Virus record (IMG/VR): IMGVR_UViG_3300009175_000048
Location: 1-33,271 of that record
Source: a virus
Strand: one strand, 5' to 3'
DNA: 33,271 bases
The position numbers and the translations under genes are program-made. Under the pieces are notes generated by a model. The model made no database searches. It saw only the letters and a list, made by a program, of their open reading frames with translations, and was not told the DNA's origin. Shown here piece by piece: positions 7,933 through 14,959 of this stretch (the stretch's first letter is position 1; every line of letters starts with the position of its first letter).

Positions 7933-10900
7933 TTATGCCACACTAACTTCTGAAGTTTCCATTACAGCCACCCAATTTATAGTATTGGCCTCAACTCCTG
8001 TTGCTGCAATATTAAACATAACAGGATTAAAAGACGATGTGCTTAATGTTACGGTACTTCCTACACCCAAATTATTCCATGAATTTACTGCTACGTCTGA
8101 GTTGTTGATGAATCTAAGTGTTCCATCGGTATTGACCAGTGTTCCTCTAAAATACCAACCAGCGGCAGTGTTGCCAGTACAATGATGAGCAGCCACTCTT
8201 ATGGTAAACATAATTGTTGCTTTAGATCCAGGCATTATCATCCCATATCCAGTAACACTATCTGTTGCAAGAGTTACAGGAGCCGCATTAATAGTTTGTG
8301 CCTTAAATACATATCGACTATATTGAGCATCGCCCAGAGTGGAAAACCCGCAATTGGCGGCAGCATGTTGTCCTGCCGTCCTAGCGAGAGAACAGCATCC
8401 TTCAGCGTGTCCAGCTTTTGCTCCAGTGGTAGTTAAACCAGTGCAAAATCCTTCAACGTGTCCACCGCAAGAATTTGCTAAAATAAATGAGCAAACTCCT
8501 TCAGTGTGACTACTTGGACTACAAGTAAAAGTTAATCTTCCTTCAGCATGTGAATGACAAGCATCTGCCAAAGAACAGCACCCTTCTGCGTGCGAGCTTT
8601 GACACTTAGCACAAGAACAGAACCCTTCTGCGTGCGATGAATCTTGGCATGCAAAAGTTCCTTTACCTTCTGCATGAGCAGCAGTATTCAATGATTTTGA
8701 CCAAGCCCCTTCAGCATGTCCTGCACAAGAACAAACCTGCGTACAACACCCTTCAGCGTGTCCAGCGTGACCAAGACTACAAATACATGAGCAACATCCT
8801 TCTGCATGAGCGTACCACAAAGTACAAGTAGTGGTACAAAGCCCTTCAGCGTGTGAAGCTGGTCCTTGGAAATCGCCACTTCCAGAAACGGTAGAAGCTC
8901 CTTCTGCATGTGAAGCCATTCCAAACGCAGTAGTTAGATTTCCTTCTGCATGTGAAGCAAATCCACACGCAGCAGTTAGAGATCCTTCTGCATGTTGAAC
9001 ATTTATGCTAGCGGTAGCGTTTCCGGCAATTGTTGACTTTCCTTCTGAATGTGAGTAATTATTACAAGCAGAGGTACAACATCCTTCCGCATGAGAAGCA
9101 AATCCAAGAGCCTTACTACCATATCCTTCTGCATGGGCGGCAATACCACCAACACAAGACAGTCCTCCTTCTGTGTGGGCTCCACAAACAATACAAGTAG
9201 CATTGTTAGCACAAATAGCCGAGCAAAACCCTTCAAGGTGTAGTCCGCAAGTGTATACAGCGGTGCCGCCTAGACTACAGTTTTTATATCCTTCTACATG
9301 AGCATATTGTAGACAATTAATTGGAGTGTAGCCAGGGCCAGCCCCTTCTAGGTGAGAAAAGTGACCACACGTACCCACACAATGACAAGTACCTTCTATG
9401 TGAAAACCAATAGATGCACAAGTACCATTACAAAATCCTTCCATATGTGTAGCCATCATTGGATGACCAGCACAGCCCATGTTTATATGTTGACAACATC
9501 CTTCCATGTGTAGAGCATTCATATTTTTATCAGCGGGATTACCAGCACCATAATTACCCTGCCAACATCCTTCTACGTGGACGGCATGAGCTTGACTTGG
9601 CATTTGAAAATTAATAGTAAGTCTTACGTTACACCCATCAGTGCATGCAATTGGTAAAAATACACAACCACCACCACTGGAAAATGTGGATGAGCATTGG
9701 TGAAAATAAACCGGCACCAATGTACTTGAAGTAGTTGAGCCTATAATGCAGGTGTTATTTGTGCCAGAAGCACAAACGCAAAATCCATTAGGATGAAATG
9801 CAAGAGTTTGTGCTGTACAATATGTCCCTCCGCAATTACACGATAAACATCCAGTAATGGTTGAAGGATTAGCAAGTTTTATAACCCCCCAGTTTGCACC
9901 GAAATCCCACCAATAACCAGTACCCGTTTTTGTACCAACAGAGCAACAGCTACAACATCTAGTGTTAGAACTACAACTCGATAACAAGTTTTGAAATCCT
10001 TCAACATGACTAAAACAAACAGCATCATTACATATACACTGACAACATCCTTCTGTGTGCCCTGCCAAACCAAAAATGTTTCGATTGGTATATCCTTCGA
10101 CATGAGAATAGTCTCCATGTGCAATTTGCACACATGAACTGGTACACCCCATGCCTTCCATGTGTGCTGCTAAACCTATTGCACAATTAGCAACCCCTTC
10201 AATGTGGGTTGCACAATTACATGCACAATTACAAAATCCTTCAACATGTGACGCTTCAAAACAAGCACATGAAAAGATGATTTGGCTTGCTAAATTCACT
10301 CCACCTTCAGCATGAGCACCAAGATTAGTAGCACAAGTAGTTCCTTCAGCATGAGATGCGATTCCAAGTGCCTTGCTACACCAGTTTTCAGCGTGAGATC
10401 CTGCACAACAAGCACATGTACAAAATCCTTCTGCGTGGGCTGCACAAGCACAAACACAGGCGTAAAATCCTTCTGCGTGGGCTCCTGTACAATAAGCACA
10501 TGTACAAAATCCTTCGACATGAGCGCCACAACCATCGGCCCAATTATATGTCACTCCACAAGCAGATCCTTCAGAGTGGGCTCCTATGCCACAAGCGACA
10601 GTACAAAATCCTTCAGCATGGGCTCCTATACAATCAGCACGTGTACAAAATCCTTCGACATGAATACCTGGAGTGCCGCTGCCGCAGGCCCAATTACAAA
10701 AACCTTCAACATGAGAAACCATGTTTATTGCTTTGCCACACCCGCCTTCAGCGTGAGAATAATGACCAACCGCACAAGAATCCAACCCTTCGGCATGCGA
10801 AAAACAGCCATAAGTACAACTTGACCCTTCGGCATGAGAACAATTACCACTAGCCGACGAAGCCCCCATAGCCACACTATTGTTAGAAGCATTAAAACAA

Positions 10901-11313
10901 AGTCCTGCTGCTCCACAAAATCCATTGTTACAATTATATTGAATTTGACCTGTGGTTCCGCCAGCAAGAACATTGCAAAAATAGTTGCAATTAATAGCCT
11001 GACAAGCCAATCCTTGACCAGATATAGCAGCTAAAGTAATCATGCCGCTTGCACCATTGACGGTAGTTACACCACAAGCCGCTGTCAGGAAACAACATCC
11101 ACCACAACAACTATTGTCTAAATCACAGGTATTTGCAGTTGTACCTACGGTAGCCACAGCACGAACACCGCCAACACAGTGTTTATCCGCTTTACAGTCA
11201 GATAAACACCTCAAACTCATGTCTATATTTGCTACCGGTAAACTAAAATCTGTAATGGCTGGATCGATTCGTTTAATTTGTCCGCTATTATAATCTATAA
11301 AACAATGTGCCAT
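7933..11313 (-). CDS. Giant cysteine-rich HAEG-repeat tail fibre protein 3
   Basis: A 1126-aa protein starting MAHCFIDYNSGQIKR. The ATG at 11313 is preceded by TTTGGAG; a TTG four codons upstream overlaps that site and is rejected. The N-terminal region includes GGTTGQIQYNCNNGFCG, a cysteine-substituted form of a linker frequent in phage fibres (QIQYNNNGAFGG type). About 45 HAEG-type repeats follow, interrupted at roughly residues 440-575 by a ~135-aa Gly/Ser/Cys-rich island. The C-terminal domain from about residue 984 (GDAQYSRYVF ... INWVAVMETSEV) is clearly homologous to that of fibre 2. It is the first of the three fibre genes in transcription order. Confidence 0.82.
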   Translation of the reverse strand: MAHCFIDYNSGQIKRIDPAITDFSLPVANIDMSLRCLSDCKADKHCVGGVRAVATVGTTANTCDLDNSCCGGCCFLTAACGVTTVNGASGMITLAAISGQGLACQAINCNYFCNVLAGGTTGQIQYNCNNGFCGAAGLCFNASNNSVAMGASSASGNCSHAEGSSCTYGCFSHAEGLDSCAVGHYSHAEGGCGKAINMVSHVEGFCNWACGSGTPGIHVEGFCTRADCIGAHAEGFCTVACGIGAHSEGSACGVTYNWADGCGAHVEGFCTCAYCTGAHAEGFYACVCACAAHAEGFCTCACCAGSHAENWCSKALGIASHAEGTTCATNLGAHAEGGVNLASQIIFSCACFEASHVEGFCNCACNCATHIEGVANCAIGLAAHMEGMGCTSSCVQIAHGDYSHVEGYTNRNIFGLAGHTEGCCQCICNDAVCFSHVEGFQNLLSSCSSNTRCCSCCSVGTKTGTGYWWDFGANWGVIKLANPSTITGCLSCNCGGTYCTAQTLAFHPNGFCVCASGTNNTCIIGSTTSSTLVPVYFHQCSSTFSSGGGCVFLPIACTDGCNVRLTINFQMPSQAHAVHVEGCWQGNYGAGNPADKNMNALHMEGCCQHINMGCAGHPMMATHMEGFCNGTCASIGFHIEGTCHCVGTCGHFSHLEGAGPGYTPINCLQYAHVEGYKNCSLGGTAVYTCGLHLEGFCSAICANNATCIVCGAHTEGGLSCVGGIAAHAEGYGSKALGFASHAEGCCTSACNNYSHSEGKSTIAGNATASINVQHAEGSLTAACGFASHAEGNLTTAFGMASHAEGASTVSGSGDFQGPASHAEGLCTTTCTLWYAHAEGCCSCICSLGHAGHAEGCCTQVCSCAGHAEGAWSKSLNTAAHAEGKGTFACQDSSHAEGFCSCAKCQSSHAEGCCSLADACHSHAEGRLTFTCSPSSHTEGVCSFILANSCGGHVEGFCTGLTTTGAKAGHAEGCCSLARTAGQHAAANCGFSTLGDAQYSRYVFKAQTINAAPVTLATDSVTGYGMIMPGSKATIMFTIRVAAHHCTGNTAAGWYFRGTLVNTDGTLRFINNSDVAVNSWNNLGVGSTVTLSTSSFNPVMFNIAATGVEANTINWVAVMETSEVSVA

Positions 11314-11431
11314 TTTTTGCTCCAAATACTAGGGCAGTATAGTTGCTTAACTATGATTATATATGAAAGTTGTTGATAATTACATTAGTTATTTAACATC
11401 GCAAGATGTTATTTTCAAACAACTATTGAAA

Positions 11432-11465
11432 AAGCTCAATGTCGGCGGATGCCGACATTGAGCTT
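11432..11465. repeat. Conserved hairpin, copy 3
   Basis: A perfect 15-bp stem AAGCTCAATGTCGGC/GCCGACATTGAGCTT with loop GGAT. It lies between the second 99-aa gene and fibre 3, inside a ~180-nt gap. Core identical to copies 1 and 2, outer arms different but complementary. No long T tract on either side. It could be an attenuator between the 99-aa gene and the giant fibre genes, or an RNA processing or stability element. Confidence 0.8.
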
Positions 11466-11493
11466 AGATAGAATTCTTGATGTGACTTATTAA

Positions 11494-11793
11494 TTACAGG
11501 CCAGATCTAGTTTTGAATTGCGATAGGATCATGCCCATGATTGTAGCAAGTTCAGGATCTTTTTCTGCTTCGGCAAAGAAATCGTTAATAACGACATCGG
11601 TAGAACCACCGGGTTTTAGTTCCCAAGTTTTTCCATCTTCTAGGATTCTTCCTTTGTCTATTTTGCCTTGCACTCGAACGGTTCGATTAGGATCATTTGC
11701 CATGATAACAACTTGTGATAACCACAAAAGATCATATGTCTTTTCTGGTACTGCTGGTACGACTTCTGGGGTGTCTAACGGTATTGCAGCCAT
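11494..11793 (-). CDS. 99-aa protein, paralogue B, flanking the fibre cluster
   Basis: Begins MAAIPLDTPEVVPAVPEK and matches the protein at 1036-1335 in length and in blocks LLWLSQ, DKGRILEDGKTWELK and DFFAEAEKDPEL. RBS AAGGAG precedes ATG at 11793. It lies upstream of the three fibre genes in transcription order, while paralogue A lies downstream, so the pair brackets the cluster. The family is not recognised; there are no membrane segments or cysteines. A duplication at the cluster edges could have accompanied expansion of the fibre genes. Confidence 0.8.
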   Translation of the reverse strand: MAAIPLDTPEVVPAVPEKTYDLLWLSQVVIMANDPNRTVRVQGKIDKGRILEDGKTWELKPGGSTDVVINDFFAEAEKDPELATIMGMILSQFKTRSGL

Positions 11794-11817
11794 GATACTC
11801 CTTCTTATAAATCTATG

Positions 11818-11825
11818 TTATTTAG
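11818..11825 (-). promoter_or_regulatory. Possible late-promoter motif CTAAATAA
   Basis: The minus strand reads GACTAAATAACATAG about 24 nt before the start at 11793, leaving room for a leader and the AAGGAG site. Resembles T4-type late -10 TATAAATA. Similar sites lie at 14899-14906 and 20508-20514. Confidence 0.3.
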
Positions 11826-11902
11826 TCTTTTGTTTGAGAATTTCTTTCTTGCATTATGCGATTGCACTGGCCGTTGTGACAGCGTGCCACTTCGTATTTT
11901 TA

Positions 11903-12199
11903 CTATTTACGCCTTTCCCCACTTCGTTGCCCAAACCTATCGGCCGTTCCCGTTCTTGAATGACCAAAATCAATATATCCATCCCTGCTTATGGAAACGT
12001 GATAACATGGAGTTGACTGATCAGAATAGCCACAATTCTTATCTGGATCGGATTTTACGTTAAATCTGAAGGTGTGCGAAGACGAGTCCTCTTCGGGAGA
12101 TTGATCCCATCGGCCATCTTCCGGCTCAAAAGCATCAATTTCTTCCGGTTCGAAGATTTCTAGATAAAGTTGTTCTTGAAACCAATCTTTGAATTGCAT
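11903..12199 (-). CDS. Small conserved protein with N-terminal FKDW motif (paralogue of the gene at 14527)
   Basis: A 98-aa acidic protein beginning MQFKDWFQEQLYLE. An ATG at 12211 is in frame, but GAGGGG lies between the two ATGs and favours the one at 12199. It aligns with the protein at 14527-14895 through EEID, DG.W, H.F.FN, DP.K.C, CY..HVS and DRF. Two shared cysteines suggest a small compact domain. I do not recognise the family. The N-terminal F-x-x-W peptide is shared with five other unrelated proteins in this window. It sits just upstream of the fibre cluster on the same strand and divergent from the gene at 12303. Confidence 0.7.
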   Translation of the reverse strand: MQFKDWFQEQLYLEIFEPEEIDAFEPEDGRWDQSPEEDSSSHTFRFNVKSDPDKNCGYSDQSTPCYHVSISRDGYIDFGHSRTGTADRFGQRSGERRK

Positions 12200-12233
12200 T
12201 ACACCCCTCATTTTTCTACTCTTTTATCTAGTC

Positions 12234-12262
12234 TTTACGTGAAAGACTTTTGAGGGTATAAT
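12234..12262 (+). promoter_or_regulatory. Sigma70-type promoter
   Basis: TTTACG (12234-12239) and a perfect TATAAT (12257-12262) with 17-nt spacing, 40 nt before the gene at 12303. It lies in the divergent gap between 12199 (minus) and 12303 (plus). Recognition by host RNA polymerase is likely. Confidence 0.65.
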
Positions 12263-12302
12263 AACAAACTGGCTTTAGAGACAATTCTAACAGGAGAGAA
12301 CC

Positions 12303-12938
12303 ATGTTGAGCGGAATGGAAATCACAATAGGAATTGTGGGTACGATTATTATTTTTGTGCTCCTAATGATAGCAAATAAGCTTGCAGACGGCATTAGTGC
12401 CTTCAAAAAGACTACAAAATATTGTCCAGAACCAGTTAAACCTTTCGAAGGCACCACCACATTGCCGCCAGGATTGGCAGCGACCGCTTGCTCACATCAA
12501 TGGGAAGTGATTAAAGATGAGATTCTGAAAAATGATCAACGGCAGAAAATGGTTACCATTCTCCAATGCCGATCCTGTGGTAGTATTGACAAAACCATAG
12601 AAGACATTGAATTTACTCCTCCACCGCCTCCCCCTAAGCCGGTATTCCCGCCAGAACCTAAAAGCGAATGTCGTCACAGTTGGGAAGAAAAGAAAGCGGC
12701 ATCAATTAGCTCTGCTTATGAACAATTGGCAGCTAATAGTCCATGCAAACCAGGATCGTTTTCCAAGAAAGAGATTCCAGAAGATAAAATTGTTCATTCA
12801 CCGTGGTTTTTCAAAAAAACCTACGTGTGCGAACGAGTATGCAGTAAGTGCGGAGAAATCCGAACAACCATTGCATCTAATTATGAATTGAAGGATTTGC
12901 CAATGGAAGCATGGGGCAAAGAGTCTCAATCGATTTAA
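12303..12938 (+). CDS. Membrane-anchored protein with two zinc-knuckle-like halves
   Basis: A 211-aa protein with one N-terminal membrane segment (about residues 6-26). The rest is predicted to lie on one side of the membrane. Two similar halves each have C-x-H-x-W followed by CxxCG: ACSHQW...LQCRSCG and ECRHSW...RVCSKCG. They are joined by a proline run (PPPPPPKP). The pattern fits two small zinc-binding modules, a shape common in viral proteins of unknown role. RBS GGAG lies 7 nt before the ATG. The sigma70 promoter at 12234 and the terminator at 12942 make it a stand-alone transcription unit. No specific function is claimed. Confidence 0.75.
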   Translation: MLSGMEITIGIVGTIIIFVLLMIANKLADGISAFKKTTKYCPEPVKPFEGTTTLPPGLAATACSHQWEVIKDEILKNDQRQKMVTILQCRSCGSIDKTIEDIEFTPPPPPPKPVFPPEPKSECRHSWEEKKAASISSAYEQLAANSPCKPGSFSKKEIPEDKIVHSPWFFKKTYVCERVCSKCGEIRTTIASNYELKDLPMEAWGKESQSI

Positions 12939-12941
12939 GAC

Positions 12942-12969
12942 AAACCGCCCGGCCAAGGCCGGGCGGTTT
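12942..12969 (+). terminator. GC-rich intrinsic terminator
   Basis: Perfect inverted repeat AAACCGCCCGG/CCGGGCGGTTT around CCAAGG, starting 4 nt after the stop at 12938. The T run after the stem is only three bases. Confidence 0.7.
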
Positions 12970-12991
12970 GCTGCCTAGAAATTCATCTGGG

Positions 12992-13111
12992 GGCGGCGTG
13001 AAACCCCTACATTCCAAAGGAATGTTTGTTCTGTGAGTGAGTAAGTTAGCCGTAGGCGAACGACCGAACGAACAGAGCGAACCTCTTTAGGGTAGTGGGA
13101 TGTAAGCCGCC
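12992..13111 (+). ncRNA. Upstream copy of the TnpB-associated RNA fold
   Basis: Nested pairing is visible: GGCGGC (12992-12997) with GCCGCC (13106-13111); CCCCTAC (13004-13010) with GTAG-T-GGG (13092-13099, one bulge); hairpin ATTCC-AAA-GGAAT (13011-13023). A variable central arm contains GAGTGAGTAAG and AGGCGAACGA. The 3' block GAACCTCTTTAGGGTAG is identical to the right end of the element at 14532-14548. It may be the left end of the element, or the omega RNA of a lost or separate element. No known RNA family is assigned. Confidence 0.5.
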
Positions 13112-13184
13112 ATAATAAAAATAATTTCAAAATAATTTAGAATTCATAAAAAAATTATGAGCAATCATACTATATAAGTATGAG

Positions 13185-14543
13185 ATGTTCAAAGTCCAAA
13201 AGAATAAGATGAAGTTGGATAGAAGCCAATTTAGGTTTTGGCGTGATATGTGTCGCCGTAGCAAAAATCTTTTCAATTCTACATTGTGGGAAACTAACAA
13301 TCACTTTGGTCAATGCGGAGAATTTTTGACCTACAACAGTGCGTACCATGTAATGAAAGTAAGACCTGAATATAAGGCACTTGGAACTGATGCCTCTCAA
13401 CAAACAATGAAAATAGTAGAACGCTGTTTTCGTTCTTTCTTTGGACTTTTGAAAAAGAAACAACATGGCAATTACAACAAGCCAGTCAAAAAACCTCATT
13501 TTCTTCCCAAAGATGGACATTTCCTCTGTATATTTCCACAGCGAAATTGTGTTGAACATTTTAGTGTAGCAGTGCCAAAAGATTTACGAAGTAAGTATAA
13601 GTTCAAGAAGTTTGTGTATCAAATCCCTCCGAATGTCAAAGGCAATCGGATAAAAGAGGTTCGCATTCTTCCAAAGAGTAAAGCAGAGCATTTTGAGATT
13701 GAGTTTGTGTATGAAGTTGAACAAGAACATCCAAAACTTGAAAAAAGTCGTGTATTGAGTATTGATCCTGGCGTAAGTAATTTCGCCACTTGCCTTGACA
13801 GTAAAACTGGACACTCGTTTATCTTAGACGGGCGTAGAATGAAATCCATAAATCAATGGTATAATAAGGAGAGAGCAAGACTACAATCAATACTGGAAAC
13901 ACAAGGACAAAAATCAAGTAAGCGTATGCGAACAATGGAGGATAAAAGAAATCGTAGATTGAACGAACATCTCAATCAATATGTCAATTTGATTGTTCAA
14001 ACTTGTATTAAACATCAAATTGGCAAAGTGGTAATTGGTGAAGGTTGGCACGCTCAAGATGGAAGTCACATTGGAGACAAAAACAACCAAAACTTTGTAA
14101 TGCTTCCGTTTGGTAAGTTTGCTTGGAAATTGCGAAGTAAGTGTGAGTTATATGGAATTGAATATAAATCCATCAACGAAGCATATACTTCAAAGTGCGA
14201 CCATTTAGCAAATGAACCAATGTGTCATCACGAAGAGTATTTAGGACGAAGAATAAAGCGTGGTTTGTTCAAGTCAAGTACAGGTATTATTATCAATGCT
14301 GATATGCACGGTGCATTGGGAATTATGCTGAAATCAGGTAGCGGGAAGGGTCTTCGGACTCAACTCAGTAGAGGCGTTGTCAATACGCCTTCAAGAATTA
14401 GGTTGGATAAAATCCATTCTTTCTCTTGTAAGAGGTTGGTTGAAAACATTTTTAATCAATCCAAGCCCCTACTTTCCGAAGGAAAGTTCAATAGTGGAGC
14501 GAGTGAGCGTAAGCGAATGAAAACCACTATTGAACCTCTTTAG
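13185..14543 (+). CDS. tnpB: TnpB RNA-guided endonuclease
   Basis: A 452-aa protein of normal TnpB length. The N-terminal helical region has clustered basic residues. RuvC-like motifs are visible: LSIDPGVSNFATCLD (first Asp, near residue 192), KVVIGEGWH (Glu, near 288) and ININADMHGALGI-like (last Asp, near 374). Between the last two lies a Cys/His cluster (SKCDH...MCHH), a variant of the usual Cys4 finger. Family knowledge: TnpB cuts DNA guided by an omega RNA made from the element's 3' end. The final codons and stop (14541-14543) lie inside the candidate omega RNA. A small palindrome CATACT/AGTATG (13166-13182) precedes the ATG and no strong RBS is seen, suggesting low or structured translation. 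Confidence 0.85.
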   Translation: MFKVQKNKMKLDRSQFRFWRDMCRRSKNLFNSTLWETNNHFGQCGEFLTYNSAYHVMKVRPEYKALGTDASQQTMKIVERCFRSFFGLLKKKQHGNYNKPVKKPHFLPKDGHFLCIFPQRNCVEHFSVAVPKDLRSKYKFKKFVYQIPPNVKGNRIKEVRILPKSKAEHFEIEFVYEVEQEHPKLEKSRVLSIDPGVSNFATCLDSKTGHSFILDGRRMKSINQWYNKERARLQSILETQGQKSSKRMRTMEDKRNRRLNEHLNQYVNLIVQTCIKHQIGKVVIGEGWHAQDGSHIGDKNNQNFVMLPFGKFAWKLRSKCELYGIEYKSINEAYTSKCDHLANEPMCHHEEYLGRRIKRGLFKSSTGIIINADMHGALGIMLKSGSGKGLRTQLSRGVVNTPSRIRLDKIHSFSCKRLVENIFNQSKPLLSEGKFNSGASERKRMKTTIEPL

Positions 14544-14551
14544 GGTAGGGG
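14466..14551 (+). ncRNA. Candidate omega RNA (3' end of tnpB)
   Basis: A compact fold: CCCCTAC (14466-14472) pairs with GTAGGGG (14545-14551). Inside are hairpin TTTCC-GAA-GGAAA (14473-14485) and a 12-bp arm GTTCAATAGTGG/CCACTATTGAAC (14486-14497/14524-14535). It overlaps the tnpB 3' end, as TnpB guide RNAs do, so the guide would begin at 14552 (TAATTGACTACATCC). The transcript may start further upstream in tnpB. Confidence 0.6.
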
Positions 14552-14895
14552 TAATTGACTACATCCTTACCAATCTTTTCTTGCAAAACCTTTTCTTCCG
14601 TAGAGGCACCGTACTTAAATCTATCACCATAACCAGAGTAAGCATGTCTGAAACTAATGTTTGCCACATCTCCTTCTCCGCCATGATAATTGCAACTAAC
14701 ATGTAATTTATAGCATTGACGACCATTACATTCTTTTTGAGGGTCGGGTTCAGAGTTAAAATAGAAATTATGCTCATTAGCAATTTGGTTGAGTGGGGGC
14801 TCCCACTTCCCATCTAAGACCTTGTGGGAGTCTATTTCTTCTTGTCCGAAAGCTTCGACCAAGTAATCCAATGCTAACCATTCTTTGAAATTCAT
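14527..14895 (-). CDS. Paralogue of the gene at 11903, C-terminus replaced by the TnpB element
   Basis: A 122-aa protein starting MNFKEWLALDYLVE. It aligns with the 98-aa protein at 11903-12199 (EEID, DG.W, H.F.FN, DP.K.C, CY.LHVS, DRF). Beyond the aligned part it has a tail ending NYPYPKEVQ. The last eight or so codons and the stop are read from the element's right end (14527-14551), so the insertion has probably truncated or rewritten the native C-terminus. The ATG at 14895 has only a weak RBS, and CTAAATA lies 4 nt upstream. It carries the F-x-x-W N-terminal motif. Confidence 0.7.
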   Translation of the reverse strand: MNFKEWLALDYLVEAFGQEEIDSHKVLDGKWEPPLNQIANEHNFYFNSEPDPQKECNGRQCYKLHVSCNYHGGEGDVANISFRHAYSGYGDRFKYGASTEEKVLQEKIGKDVVNYPYPKEVQ

Positions 14896-14898
14896 ACT

Positions 14899-14906
14899 TT
14901 ATTTAG
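14899..14906 (-). promoter_or_regulatory. Possible late-promoter motif CTAAATAA
   Basis: The minus strand reads CGCTAAATAAAGTATG, with ATG the start at 14895. If used as a late promoter, transcription would begin about at the start codon (leaderless). Weak evidence. Confidence 0.25.
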
Positions 14907-14911
14907 CGGTC

Positions 14912-14940
14912 TTGACTAAGAAACTGTTACTTGTTATTAT
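14912..14940 (+). promoter_or_regulatory. Sigma70-type promoter
   Basis: TTGACT (14912-14917) and TATTAT (14935-14940), spacing 17 nt, 20 nt before the start at 14960. Five of six bases match in each box. Confidence 0.65.
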
Positions 14941-14959
14941 ATCTGTTAGGAGAAAATAT

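Larger units (their letters stand above)
13004..14551 (+). mobile_element. IS200/IS605-type TnpB element (tnpA absent), approximate limits
   Basis: A tnpB gene flanked on both sides by related RNA-like folds. The right limit is taken as the end of GTAGGGG at 14551, where the omega-RNA-like fold closes. The left limit is uncertain: 13004 is the start of the matching fold upstream. There is no tnpA-like Y1 transposase in the window, so movement would need a helper. The right end lies inside the 3' end of the minus-strand gene at 14527-14895. Confidence 0.55.

Noticed and set aside
1931-10853. Many plus-strand and alternative-frame ORFs opposite the fibre genes
   Set aside because: They are low-complexity shadows of the repeat codons without RBS or recognisable domains.
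1790-11310. Regular short DNA repeats (acaaaatccttc...) resembling a CRISPR array
   Set aside because: The repeats are in-frame codons of HxEGFC units in three long open reading frames, spacing varies, and no cas genes are present.
1383-11313. Diversity-generating retroelement acting on the fibres
   Set aside because: No reverse transcriptase or template repeat is visible; cysteine codons are spread through all repeats, not confined to a variable C-terminal region.
11513-12063. Plus-strand ORFs over the 99-aa and FKDW genes
   Set aside because: They oppose two genes supported by paralogues and RBS.
13170-13559. Minus-strand 129-aa ORF opposite tnpB
   Set aside because: Antisense shadow of a clear TnpB coding region, with no RBS.
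14885-14959. N-terminal extension of the protein at 14960 with hydrophobic residues, like a signal peptide
   Set aside because: It would start inside the divergent gene, upstream of the TTGACT/TATTAT promoter; GGAG precedes the ATG at 14960.
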